From JANNHK01 sp034408875 (lineage in GTDB: Bacteria; Actinomycetota; Acidimicrobiia; IMCC26256; PALSA-610): a DNA stretch of 9,332 nucleotides. Shown here in pieces: positions 1-5,787 of the stretch. Position numbers and translations under genes: made by a program. The stretch is taken from assembly GCA_034408875.1 (NCBI GenBank), contig JAWXCJ010000064.1, positions 1 to 9,332 of the forward strand. The letters are read 5' to 3'. Within the stretch, counting starts at the first letter, position 1. Each line of letters starts with the position of its first letter. The notes beneath the pieces were generated by a model. It was not told the origin of the DNA and ran no database searches. It worked only from the letters and a program-made list of their open reading frames with translations.

Positions 1-1
1 G

Positions 2-370
2 ACCCCCGGCGCGCTCGACGGCGTCGACGTGCAGTACCTCGAGATGCCCGCGGGTTCGGTGATGGTGTTCCACGGCAGCTTGTGGCACGGCGGCGGCGCG
101 AACACGACGGCCGACGAGTGGCGACTCGGCGTGAACGTGCAGTACTGCCCGGGCTTCGTACGCCAACAGCAGAACCCGTACCTCGGCATTCCCGCGGAGA
201 TCGCCGAGACGTTCCCCGACCGGCTGCTCTCGTTGTTGGGCTACCGGTTGTACAAGGGGATCATGGGCCACATCGACGGCAAGAGCCCCGGTGAGGTCGC
301 ATTCGGCGCCCGCTTCGCCGAAACCGCCTACAAAGACTCCGAAGCCCGCATAAACGACGTGCGTCGCTAG
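2..370 (+). CDS. Phytanoyl-CoA dioxygenase (PhyH) family protein, C-terminal part
   Basis: The gene is cut by the window's left edge. The frame is open from base 2, and the first internal Met (base 29) is not a convincing start. The visible ~122 residues match the C-terminal half of PhyH-type Fe(II)/2-oxoglutarate dioxygenases: a 'PAGSVMVFHGSLWHGGGANTT' strand whose His in LWHGGG (residue 20 from the Met at 29) would be the distal metal ligand, followed 12 residues later by Arg in 'EWRLGVNVQY', which would bind the 2-oxoglutarate carboxylate. The following 'RQQQNPYLGIP' segment is typical of bacterial members that hydroxylate small metabolites or lipids. The HxD half of the metal site lies outside the window. 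The substrate cannot be inferred. The TAG stop lies inside the left arm of the hairpin at 360-398. Confidence 0.82.
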   Translation, partial: TPGALDGVDVQYLEMPAGSVMVFHGSLWHGGGANTTADEWRLGVNVQYCPGFVRQQQNPYLGIPAEIAETFPDRLLSLLGYRLYKGIMGHIDGKSPGEVAFGARFAETAYKDSEARINDVRR

Positions 371-398
371 GGGGGAATAGTTACCCCCTAGCGACGCA
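360..398. terminator. Bidirectional hairpin between convergent genes
   Basis: A perfect 15-bp inverted repeat pairs TGCGTCGCTAGGGGG (360-374) with CCCCCTAGCGACGCA (384-398) around a 9-base A/T-rich loop. It lies between two convergent genes, and the left arm contains the TAG stop of the upstream one. There is no U-tract on either side, as is common for terminators in high-GC actinobacteria. I infer a shared transcription terminator for both genes. A protein-binding palindrome cannot be excluded. Confidence 0.75.
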
Positions 399-406
399 TC
401 GGTGAT

Positions 407-1063
407 CTAGCGGCGGGAGAAGTTGCGGGGGGCGCGGTAGGAGCCGCCGACTTCGGGGCGGCCTCTTCCCGATGTCCAGCGGAACTGCGCCGAGATGCGG
501 CCCGCGCGCGGACCGGCGCCCGCGAGTTTCGGCACGCTGTGTTCCCAGTCGGCTTGCGCTCGACCGCCGAGCACGATGAGTTCGCCGCCCGCGGGGGCGA
601 GGTCGTATTCGGCGCCGCCGTGGTCGGCGGTCCACTTGTCGGCTCGTGTGCGTTGGCGTAACAGCCACGGGCGGCGGGCGCCGAACGTGACGATCGCGAT
701 GATCGTGTCCTCGCAGAACTTCATGTCGCGGTCGCGGTGGAACGCCTGGCTGTCGTTGCCGTCGCGGTAGTACGCGAGCGCGAAGCCGCCGAAGCTGATG
801 TTGTAGCGATGCTGGATCTTGCGCTGCGCGTCGACGAACACGGGGTGCGGATACGACGCGACCCGCGAGTACCCGTGGCCGACCCGCGGTTCCTCGACCC
901 ACTTCTCGTAGCGCCACAGCAACGACGCCTGCCACGGCACGGTCTCGGTCAGGTGCGCGTACACCTCGTCGGCGCCGACGACGAACTCTTTGGCGCGGTC
1001 GACCCACGTCGTTTCGTCGAGCCAGGTGCGCTCGAATTCGCTATCGGCGACGTGAGGTTCCAC
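407..1063 (-). CDS. AlkB-like Fe(II)/2-oxoglutarate dioxygenase
   Basis: This 218-residue protein has the full AlkB catalytic set: H109-R-D111 in 'QAFHRDRDMKF', the distal His in 'DWEHSVPK' (H175), and the RxxxxxR motif R189...R195 in 'GRISAQFRWTS', whose first Arg binds 2-oxoglutarate. The preceding 'RYNISFGGFALAYYRDG' corresponds to the substrate-side strand before the metal site. Family members oxidatively demethylate alkylated DNA or RNA bases such as 1-methyladenine and 3-methylcytosine, so a cytosolic repair role is expected. The length agrees with single-domain bacterial AlkB proteins. The start is GTG at 1063, 8 bases after a TATTCT -10 element, which suggests a leaderless mRNA. It is divergent from ppa across 20 bp and convergent with the PhyH gene. 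No ada or other adaptive-response gene is adjacent. Confidence 0.88.
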   Translation of the reverse strand: MEPHVADSEFERTWLDETTWVDRAKEFVVGADEVYAHLTETVPWQASLLWRYEKWVEEPRVGHGYSRVASYPHPVFVDAQRKIQHRYNISFGGFALAYYRDGNDSQAFHRDRDMKFCEDTIIAIVTFGARRPWLLRQRTRADKWTADHGGAEYDLAPAGGELIVLGGRAQADWEHSVPKLAGAGPRAGRISAQFRWTSGRGRPEVGGSYRAPRNFSRR

Positions 1064-1071
1064 TGCGCGCC

Positions 1072-1077
1072 AGAATA
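1072..1077 (-). promoter_or_regulatory. -10 element (TATTCT) of the alkB-like gene
   Basis: On the minus strand TATTCT is followed by 8 bases and then the GTG start at 1063. It fits the TANNNT consensus of actinobacterial housekeeping promoters and leaves almost no 5' leader, so the transcript is probably leaderless or nearly so. I see no clear -35 element; any such element would lie inside ppa. The identical hexamer precedes the PAP2 gene. Confidence 0.5.
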
Positions 1078-1083
1078 CGGGGC

Positions 1084-1563
1084 ATGGAGCACGAAGTCGT
1101 CGTCGAGATCCCCAAGGGTTCGCGCAACAAGTATGAGCAGGACCACGACACCGGTGAGATCTGGCTCGACCGGACGCTGTTCACGGCAATGCAGTACCCG
1201 GCCGACTACGGGTTCTTCCCGCACACGCTCGCCGAGGACTCCGACCCGCTCGACGCGCTGGTGCTGCTGTCCGACCCGACGTTCCCCGGCTGTCACATCC
1301 GCGTGCGCGCGGTCGCGGTGTTCTGGATGTCGGACGAGAAGGGCCCCGACGCCAAGGTGTTGTGCGTCCCGGCCAGTGACCCGCGGTGGGACCACGTGAA
1401 CGACATCGCCGACGTCGCACCGTTCCTCCTCGCCGAGATCGAGCACTTCTTCGACTTTTACAAGACGATCGAACCGGGCAAGGGCTCCGAGACGCGCGGT
1501 TGGGAAGGCGCGGCCGCGGCCGAGACCGAGATCACGGCGGCGAAGAACCGGTACCCGAAGTAA
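1084..1563 (+). CDS. ppa: Inorganic pyrophosphatase (family I, soluble)
   Basis: The enzyme hydrolyses pyrophosphate to two phosphates in the cytosol, pulling nucleic-acid and nucleotide-sugar synthesis forward. The 159-residue length is normal for short bacterial family I enzymes. The family signature appears as D52-S-D54-P-L-D57 ('EDSDPLDALV'). Other active-site regions are present: 'EIPKGSRNKYE' (residues 8-18), 'YPADYGFFPHTL' (38-49), 'DPRWDHVNDI' and 'HFFDFYKTIEPGK'. The ATG at 1084 follows a weak purine stretch (ACGGGG) and gives the usual N-terminus. The 5' region is shared with the divergent alkB-like gene. The last 32 bp overlap the end of the convergent deazaflavin-dependent gene. 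Confidence 0.97.
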   Translation: MEHEVVVEIPKGSRNKYEQDHDTGEIWLDRTLFTAMQYPADYGFFPHTLAEDSDPLDALVLLSDPTFPGCHIRVRAVAVFWMSDEKGPDAKVLCVPASDPRWDHVNDIADVAPFLLAEIEHFFDFYKTIEPGKGSETRGWEGAAAAETEITAAKNRYPK

Positions 1564-1999
1564 GGACGACGAGGGGGATCGTGCGTGTCGTACGCGTCTG
1601 GTACTCGTCGTAGCGCCCGGTGTCCTTGTGGCGGTTCTTCTCGTTCACGAGCTTCCACAGGCGGTCGTACTCGTCGCCTTCGGCTTCGTGCGCGACCGCC
1701 GGATGCCGTTCGCGGCCGAGTTGGATCTCGACGTTCGGTTCGGCGCGCGCGTTGAACACCCACCCCGGCGCCTTGTCGTTGCCGCCGTTGGAGCCGACGA
1801 CGACGTACCGGCCGGGTCCGTCGGCCGCGTACACGAGGGCCGCCACCCGCTCTTTGCCCGTGCGCGCGCCCTTCGTGCGCAACAGCAATGAGCGCAGCGG
1901 CCCGATGTTGTGGCCGACGCGGCCGTCGGTGCGCTCGTAGAGCCACTGATGTACGCGGAGCCCGACGAGTTGGAAGCGTTCGGCAACTGTGAGGTTCAT
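1532..1999 (-). CDS. Deazaflavin (F420)-dependent nitroreductase-family oxidoreductase
   Basis: This 155-residue protein belongs to the Ddn-like split-barrel family, which uses reduced coenzyme F420 to reduce quinones, nitro compounds or other substrates in actinobacteria. Recognisable blocks are 'LLLRTKGARTGKER' followed by 'LVYAADGPGRYVVVGSNGG', then 'APGWVFNARAEPNVEIQLG' and the C-terminal 'IPLVVLTS'. The start is fixed by the ATGA overlap with the upstream amidohydrolase stop (1996-1999), indicating translational coupling. The frame stays open far upstream, but that part is only the shadow of the amidohydrolase gene. The 3' end runs 32 bp into the convergent ppa. F420 use is inferred from the family, and the substrate is unknown. 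Confidence 0.9.
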   Translation of the reverse strand: MNLTVAERFQLVGLRVHQWLYERTDGRVGHNIGPLRSLLLRTKGARTGKERVAALVYAADGPGRYVVVGSNGGNDKAPGWVFNARAEPNVEIQLGRERHPAVAHEAEGDEYDRLWKLVNEKNRHKDTGRYDEYQTRTTRTIPLVVLTSGTGSSPP

Positions 2000-2835
2000 C
2001 GCTCGGTCCGATCGAGGAGCCGGCGGGCGGTGCCGCCGAGGAACAGGGCCATTGCCTCGTCGTCGAGGGGGAGTGCCTTCGCTTCCGCGAGCGAGCGGCG
2101 CATCGGGAACCACGGTTCGTCGCTGCCCCAGATGACACGGCCGCGGTACGTCGACGTGTTCATGAACGCCACGAGGTTGGGGTCCATGTACCGCGGCGCG
2201 TACGCGGTGCACGACAGGTAGAGGTTCGGCCACTTGCGCATGTAGTTCATGAGCAGCTCTTCGTACGGATGGCCCATGTGCGCGCCGATGATGACGAGAT
2301 CGGGGAAGTCGATCATCACGTCTTCGAGTAACTCGGGATGTTGCACGCGCGACCGAACGCGCGGCCCGGGGATGCCGACGTTGATCGCGACCGCGATGCC
2401 TGCCTCTTCGCACGCCTGGTACACGGGGTAGTGCTTGGCGTCGTCGGTCGCGACCTGCGACGAGAGCGGCGCGACGCGCACCATCGCGAACCGGGTGTGT
2501 TGCGCGTACTCGCGGATCAACTTCACGTTCGCACTCGGACGGCCGGGATCGACGACGACAGCGGCAACCAGGAAGCGGCCGGGGTGCGCGTCGGCGATCG
2601 CGAGCGACTTCTGCACCCCCTCGCGCGGGTACAGGCCCGGCGTCAGGATGCCGGTGGCGACGCCCATCTCGTCCATGAGCCCAATGAGGTCGTCGACGCC
2701 GACCCCCGCGCTCCCGTCGCCGCCGAGGTAGGTGGGGATGTGGGCATTCCCCTGGCCGCCGAGGAACTGGGCGGCGGACTGGGGTGTGACCAGGTTGACC
2801 CAGATATCGAGAATGTCGAGCGCGTCGTCTGTCAT
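1996..2835 (-). CDS. Amidohydrolase family 2 (TIM-barrel) protein
   Basis: This 279-residue protein resembles the ACMSD-like amidohydrolase 2 family (metal-dependent hydrolases and decarboxylases of organic acids). Visible blocks are 'GVDDLIGLMDEMGVATGIL' (barrel start), 'FPDLVIIGAHMGHPYEELL' with the family's barrel His, 'YLSCTAYAPRYMDP', and 'RVIWGSDEPWFP' with the conserved Asp of the GSD motif. The N-terminal strand that normally carries the HxH metal ligands reads 'LDIWVNLVTP', with Trp and Asn in their place, so metal binding may differ from the classical enzymes. The ATG at 2835 is 9 bases after a TAGCGT -10. It is first in a coupled two-gene unit with the F420-type enzyme, so both may act on one substrate, which I cannot identify. 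Confidence 0.86.
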   Translation of the reverse strand: MTDDALDILDIWVNLVTPQSAAQFLGGQGNAHIPTYLGGDGSAGVGVDDLIGLMDEMGVATGILTPGLYPREGVQKSLAIADAHPGRFLVAAVVVDPGRPSANVKLIREYAQHTRFAMVRVAPLSSQVATDDAKHYPVYQACEEAGIAVAINVGIPGPRVRSRVQHPELLEDVMIDFPDLVIIGAHMGHPYEELLMNYMRKWPNLYLSCTAYAPRYMDPNLVAFMNTSTYRGRVIWGSDEPWFPMRRSLAEAKALPLDDEAMALFLGGTARRLLDRTER

Positions 2836-2844
2836 CGGGCGCGG

Positions 2845-2850
2845 ACGCTA
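2845..2850 (-). promoter_or_regulatory. -10 element (TAGCGT) of the amidohydrolase operon
   Basis: On the minus strand TAGCGT (TANNNT) ends 9 bases before the ATG at 2835. It lies in the 37-bp region shared with the divergent RHH gene. No good -35 is visible. The same hexamer precedes the gene at 3449. Confidence 0.45.
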
Positions 2851-2872
2851 GCCACCGCGGCACACTGGACGC

Positions 2873-3367
2873 ATGGAGATCGTTCTTCCGCCCAGGTTGG
2901 AGCAGTGGGTCGTCGCGCAGGTTCGGGTGGGCCGCTACGTGGATGCCGACGAAGTCGTACGCGACGCGCTCCGGCGGATGCGCGAGGCCGACACCCCGGA
3001 AATCTCACCCAACCTGGTGCGCGAGGCCCTCCAGATCGCGAACCAGGCCCAGCGCGACGTGCTGTCGCTCGTCCAGCGGGCCGACCGCGAGACCGACCTG
3101 TTCCACCAGGTGCTCGGCGCGACGACGAACGCGGTCGACGCGTCGCTCGACGTGGCCCGGCGGGTGCCGGTGGCCCGTGAGGTGGAGAAGGTGTTCCGGG
3201 GTTCGCTCGAACAGGTGACGCGCACGGCCCAGCGCGGCGAGCGCGACGCGCGTGCGATGCGCCAGGGCCTCGAATCGGCCGCGAAGGCCCTCGGCCTGCT
3301 GACGTCGGTGTTGGAACGCGTGAGCGCGACGTCGAACGCCTTGAATCGCCCGCCGAACGGCGAATAG
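2873..3367 (+). CDS. ParD-like ribbon-helix-helix protein with helical C-terminal extension
   Basis: Residues 1-37 ('MEIVLPPRLEQWVVAQV', then 'GRYVDADEVVRDALRRM') match the ParD/CC2985-type ribbon-helix-helix antitoxin domain: a short beta strand for operator contact, then two helices with the typical G-R-Y...EVVR-AL pattern. ParD proteins are normally about 80-90 residues and sit beside ParE. This protein is 164 residues, and no ParE-like ORF lies on either side. Residues 45-160 look entirely helical and amphipathic, rich in Arg, Ala, Val and Gln, with no Cys and almost no Pro until the last residues. The best guess is a dimeric DNA-binding protein with its own helical oligomerisation or effector domain. 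It is divergent from the amidohydrolase operon across 37 bp. The start is ATG 2873, with no Shine-Dalgarno sequence. Confidence 0.72.
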   Translation: MEIVLPPRLEQWVVAQVRVGRYVDADEVVRDALRRMREADTPEISPNLVREALQIANQAQRDVLSLVQRADRETDLFHQVLGATTNAVDASLDVARRVPVAREVEKVFRGSLEQVTRTAQRGERDARAMRQGLESAAKALGLLTSVLERVSATSNALNRPPNGE

Positions 3368-3434
3368 GCCCGCCACACCGGGGCCGGGACCGACACGCGC
3401 CCGCCGCACTTGCGCTGCCCCGGGGCCTCTGCCG

Positions 3435-3440
3435 TAGCGT
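3435..3440 (+). promoter_or_regulatory. -10 element (TAGCGT) of the zinc-ribbon/ADH operon
   Basis: TAGCGT is followed by 8 bases and the GTG start at 3449, which fits leaderless transcription. A partial -35 (TTGCGC, 3410-3415) lies 19 bp upstream. This promoter position supports GTG 3449 over the in-frame GTG at 3476. Confidence 0.5.
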
Positions 3441-3448
3441 GACGCCCC

Positions 3449-3799
3449 GTGCGGAGTAGGAAACGGACGCCCGGCGTGTGGGTGCGCTGCGACGAATGTG
3501 GTCGCCAACGCCTCCCGCTCGGGGCGGTGACCCTGCAGGAATGTGAATCGCCGGTGACGTTCACGGTCACCTGGCGTTGCGCGCGCTGCCGGCGGTCGGT
3601 GGTCACGAGGGTCGCGCTCGACGACGTGCACCGCCTCGCGCAGGCCGGGGTGCGGCGCGTGACATGGCGGCTGCCGCGCGAACTGGCCGAGACGCGGCCG
3701 GTGGCGGCGGTGCTCACGACCGACGACCTGCTCACCTGGCACGAGCGGCTGGCGACACCCGGCTGGCTCGAAGCCGAGGTCTCGAAGCTCGGAAGTTAG
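3449..3799 (+). CDS. Small zinc-ribbon-like protein of unknown function
   Basis: This is a 116-residue protein that I do not recognise as a named family. Two Cys pairs, C14-D-E-C17 ('RCDECG') and C44-A-R-C47 ('RCARCR'), are 26 residues apart and flank a beta-rich stretch ('SPVTFTVTWRC'), as expected for a zinc ribbon or treble-clef knuckle. A fifth Cys (C32) lies between them. The remainder is Arg-rich and ends with 'TTDDLLTWHERLATPGWL', a helical segment. No enzymatic motif is visible. GTG 3449 is chosen because of the promoter 8 bases upstream and because it leaves a basic N-terminus before the first Cys pair. The adh gene begins 10 bp after the stop, and its Shine-Dalgarno sequence touches this stop codon, so the two are probably one operon. 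A regulatory or scaffolding role is speculation. Confidence 0.72.
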   Translation: MRSRKRTPGVWVRCDECGRQRLPLGAVTLQECESPVTFTVTWRCARCRRSVVTRVALDDVHRLAQAGVRRVTWRLPRELAETRPVAAVLTTDDLLTWHERLATPGWLEAEVSKLGS

Positions 3800-3809
3800 G
3801 GAGCTGCGT

Positions 3810-4910
3810 ATGCGCGCCGCGCTGCTCGAGACGTCTGCCGCGCCGTTGGAGATGGTCGACGACGTGGTCGTCGAGGACCCGCGTACCGGCGAAGTGCTCG
3901 TGAAGGTCAGTCACTGCGGCGTGTGCCACTCCGACCTGTCCGTCGCGAACGGCACGTATCCCAGTGTTTCGCCGACAGTCCTCGGGCACGAGGCGTCCGG
4001 GACGGTCGAGACGGTCGGTGCCGGCGTCACCGACCTCGCGCCGGGCGACAAGGTCGTCCTCACGCCCATCGCCGCATGCGACCGGTGTTACTGGTGCCTG
4101 CGCGGCGAGTACGGGTGTTGCGTGAACGCGTCGTCGGTGATGACCGGGACGTTTACCGACGGCCGCACCCCGCTCTCGCGCGGCGGTGCGCCGGTCCTGC
4201 GCGGTCTCGGTGTCGGCGGCTTCGCGGAGTACGTGCTCGTGCGCGAGTCGGGCGCGGTCAAAGTCGCGCCCGACACGCCCCTCGACATCGCGTGCGTCAT
4301 CGGGTGCGCGGTCCAGACCGGGGTCGGTGCAGTGTTGAACACCGCCCGCGTCGAGGAAGGCGCGACGGTGTTCGTCGGCGGCGCGGGGGGTATCGGTATC
4401 GCGATCACGCAGGGAGCCCGGCTCGCGGGCGCGGCGACGATCGTCGTCTCCGACCCGGTTGCGCAACGTCGGGAAGCGGCATTGTCGTTCGGCGCGACGC
4501 ACGTGCTCGACCCCGGCGCCGGCGACGTGATCGGCCGGGTGCAGGAGATCACCGGCGGGATCGGCGCCGACTACGCGTTCGAAGCGGCCGGGAGCGGCCC
4601 GCTCGCGGAGACGTGTCTCTGGACGACGCGGGCGGGCGGCACGACCGTGCTCGTCGGCGCTGCGCCCATCGACCAGTCGATCAACCTGGGTCCCGCCGTC
4701 GTCATGATGGCGAGCGAACGCAAGGTCGTCGGGTCGTTCCTCGGAGGGTCGCACAGCCGCCGCGACGTGCCCCGGCTGCTCGCCTTGTGGCGCGCGGGCC
4801 GCCTCGACCTCGAAGGCATGATCACGGCCCGGCGCCCGGTCGCCGAAGTCAACGAGGCATTCGCCGACATGACCGCGGGCCGTGGGATCCGGACCGTCCT
4901 CAGCCTCTAG
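3810..4910 (+). CDS. Zinc-dependent medium-chain alcohol dehydrogenase
   Basis: This 366-residue MDR-superfamily enzyme should oxidise an alcohol with NAD(P)+ in the cytosol. Catalytic zinc ligands are C36 ('HCGVCHSD'), H60-E61 ('LGHEASGTVETVG') and C166 ('IGCAVQTG'). The four structural-zinc Cys are C90, C93, C96 and C104 in the block starting 'CDRCYWC'. The Rossmann motif is G190-G-A-G-G-I-G196, with D215 ending the second strand ('VVSDP'), which favours NAD. The layout resembles class III / NDMA-dependent actinobacterial dehydrogenases, so formaldehyde-adduct or mycofactocin-linked chemistry is possible, but no mycothiol or mycofactocin gene is here. AGGGAG, 7 bases before the ATG, is the clearest Shine-Dalgarno sequence in the window, as expected for the second gene of an operon. 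It is convergent with the PAP2 gene, 16 bp apart. Confidence 0.93.
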   Translation: MRAALLETSAAPLEMVDDVVVEDPRTGEVLVKVSHCGVCHSDLSVANGTYPSVSPTVLGHEASGTVETVGAGVTDLAPGDKVVLTPIAACDRCYWCLRGEYGCCVNASSVMTGTFTDGRTPLSRGGAPVLRGLGVGGFAEYVLVRESGAVKVAPDTPLDIACVIGCAVQTGVGAVLNTARVEEGATVFVGGAGGIGIAITQGARLAGAATIVVSDPVAQRREAALSFGATHVLDPGAGDVIGRVQEITGGIGADYAFEAAGSGPLAETCLWTTRAGGTTVLVGAAPIDQSINLGPAVVMMASERKVVGSFLGGSHSRRDVPRLLALWRAGRLDLEGMITARRPVAEVNEAFADMTAGRGIRTVLSL

Positions 4911-4926
4911 AAGGTAGAAGGCGCGG

Positions 4927-5694
4927 CTAGGAAACGGTCTGCGGCTGCGCGCCGGTGACGCGCCGGCTCAAGAGTGCGAGTTCCGGCGGCCGGTACAGCA
5001 CCCACACGGCCCACGCCACGAGCGCGGCCGCGACGATGCCGTCGAGCCAGTAGTGGTTGGCGGTCAGCACGACGGCCATCATCGTCATGGCGGGGTGGGC
5101 GCCGATGAACCACCGGAACCGAGACTTCGAGATACGGATCACGCCGTAGGCGACGATGATCGCCCACCCGACATGCAGCGACGGCATGGCCGCGTACTGA
5201 TTCGCGAACTCACGTACACCGTCGGAGTGATACGGGTTCGGTCCGAACTGCGCCATCGTGTCGACGAAGCCCGGCATCATGCGCGGCGGCGCGAGCGGGA
5301 ACGCGACGTGCATGACGAGCGCGCCGGCGGTGACCGCGAGCAGCACGCGCCGCACCTTCGTGTAGTCCTGGAGCGAACGCGCGAAAGCCCAGACGAGGAA
5401 CGCCATTGTGCCGATGAAGTGGAACGTCACGTAGTAGCGGTTCAGGCCGACGACAATGTCGCGGTGGGGGAGGATGAGCTGCTGCAGCGTCGACTCCGAG
5501 TCGAGCAGCATCCAGTGCTCCCACTGGAGGACGCGCTTGGCGTTGGCGAACGCGATGTCGGTGCGCTCGTTCACCAGGAACCGGACGTATTTGTACGCGT
5601 ACAGCATCACGGACAGCAGGGCGAGTTCGCGCGCGAGCCTTCCGCCGTAGTGTGCGTGCCAAATGCGCGTCAGAACGCTCTGACGACGTTCCAT
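4927..5694 (-). CDS. PAP2-family (AUR1/IPC synthase-like) membrane phosphatase
   Basis: This 255-residue integral membrane protein has about six hydrophobic segments. Signature motifs are 'FPLAPPRMMP' (132-141), P171-S-L-H174 in 'AAMPSLHVGWA', and H214...D218 in 'TANHYWLDGI', the active-site pattern of the PAP2_3/inositolphosphotransferase-like branch. Such enzymes cleave or transfer phosphate groups on lipids at the membrane surface (phosphatidic acid, polyprenyl diphosphate or phosphoinositol transfer); which applies here is unknown. I chose ATG 5694 because the sequence immediately before it reads GGTGGAGG and a TATTCT -10 element lies 30 bases upstream, giving a leader of about 23 bases. 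The frame stays open to 5847, but that extension lacks protein-like character and would cover the promoter and the divergent mini-ORF. Confidence 0.88.
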   Translation of the reverse strand: MERRQSVLTRIWHAHYGGRLARELALLSVMLYAYKYVRFLVNERTDIAFANAKRVLQWEHWMLLDSESTLQQLILPHRDIVVGLNRYYVTFHFIGTMAFLVWAFARSLQDYTKVRRVLLAVTAGALVMHVAFPLAPPRMMPGFVDTMAQFGPNPYHSDGVREFANQYAAMPSLHVGWAIIVAYGVIRISKSRFRWFIGAHPAMTMMAVVLTANHYWLDGIVAAALVAWAVWVLYRPPELALLSRRVTGAQPQTVS

Positions 5695-5724
5695 GCCTCC
5701 ACCCTGTACCCCAGTAACCGTCCC

Positions 5725-5730
5725 AGAATA
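5725..5730 (-). promoter_or_regulatory. -10 element (TATTCT) of the PAP2 gene
   Basis: On the minus strand TATTCT lies 30 bases upstream of ATG 5694, so the mRNA would carry a short leader with the GGAGG Shine-Dalgarno sequence (which sits close to the ATG). The same hexamer drives the alkB-like gene. Confidence 0.45.
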
Positions 5731-5745
5731 CGCGGCGGAGCCGCG
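5731..5745. repeat. Small palindrome, possible operator
   Basis: CGCGGC-GGA-GCCGCG is a perfect 6-bp inverted repeat with a 3-base centre. It lies directly upstream of the PAP2 -10 element, in what would be its -35/-10 spacer, and upstream of the divergent crt-like genes. It could be a repressor site. In such GC-rich DNA a chance 6-bp palindrome is also plausible. Confidence 0.3.
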
Positions 5746-5787
5746 ACGGCATAGTGAGAATCGGTGCGAAGTGACAGGATGAACCCG

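Noticed and set aside
2..1063. The PhyH-like and AlkB-like dioxygenases as one functional pair
   Set aside because: Both are Fe(II)/2-oxoglutarate enzymes, but they are convergent, separated by a terminator, and belong to different families. Adjacency is probably coincidental.
1532..2863. A single 443-residue minus-strand ORF spanning the F420-type gene and its upstream region
   Set aside because: Only the last 155 residues are protein-like. The remainder is an Arg/Pro-rich shadow of the amidohydrolase, which is in another frame, and the ATGA overlap sets the true start.
3378..3425. CCGGGGC/GCCCCGG inverted repeat after the RHH gene as a terminator
   Set aside because: The loop is 32 bases, and such GC-only arms recur by chance in this composition. 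It also runs into the promoter region of the next gene.
2873..3799. A ParD-ParE type toxin-antitoxin module
   Set aside because: The gene after the RHH protein has zinc-ribbon cysteines and no ParE/RelE features, has its own promoter, and is 81 bp away. The other neighbour is divergent and is an amidohydrolase.
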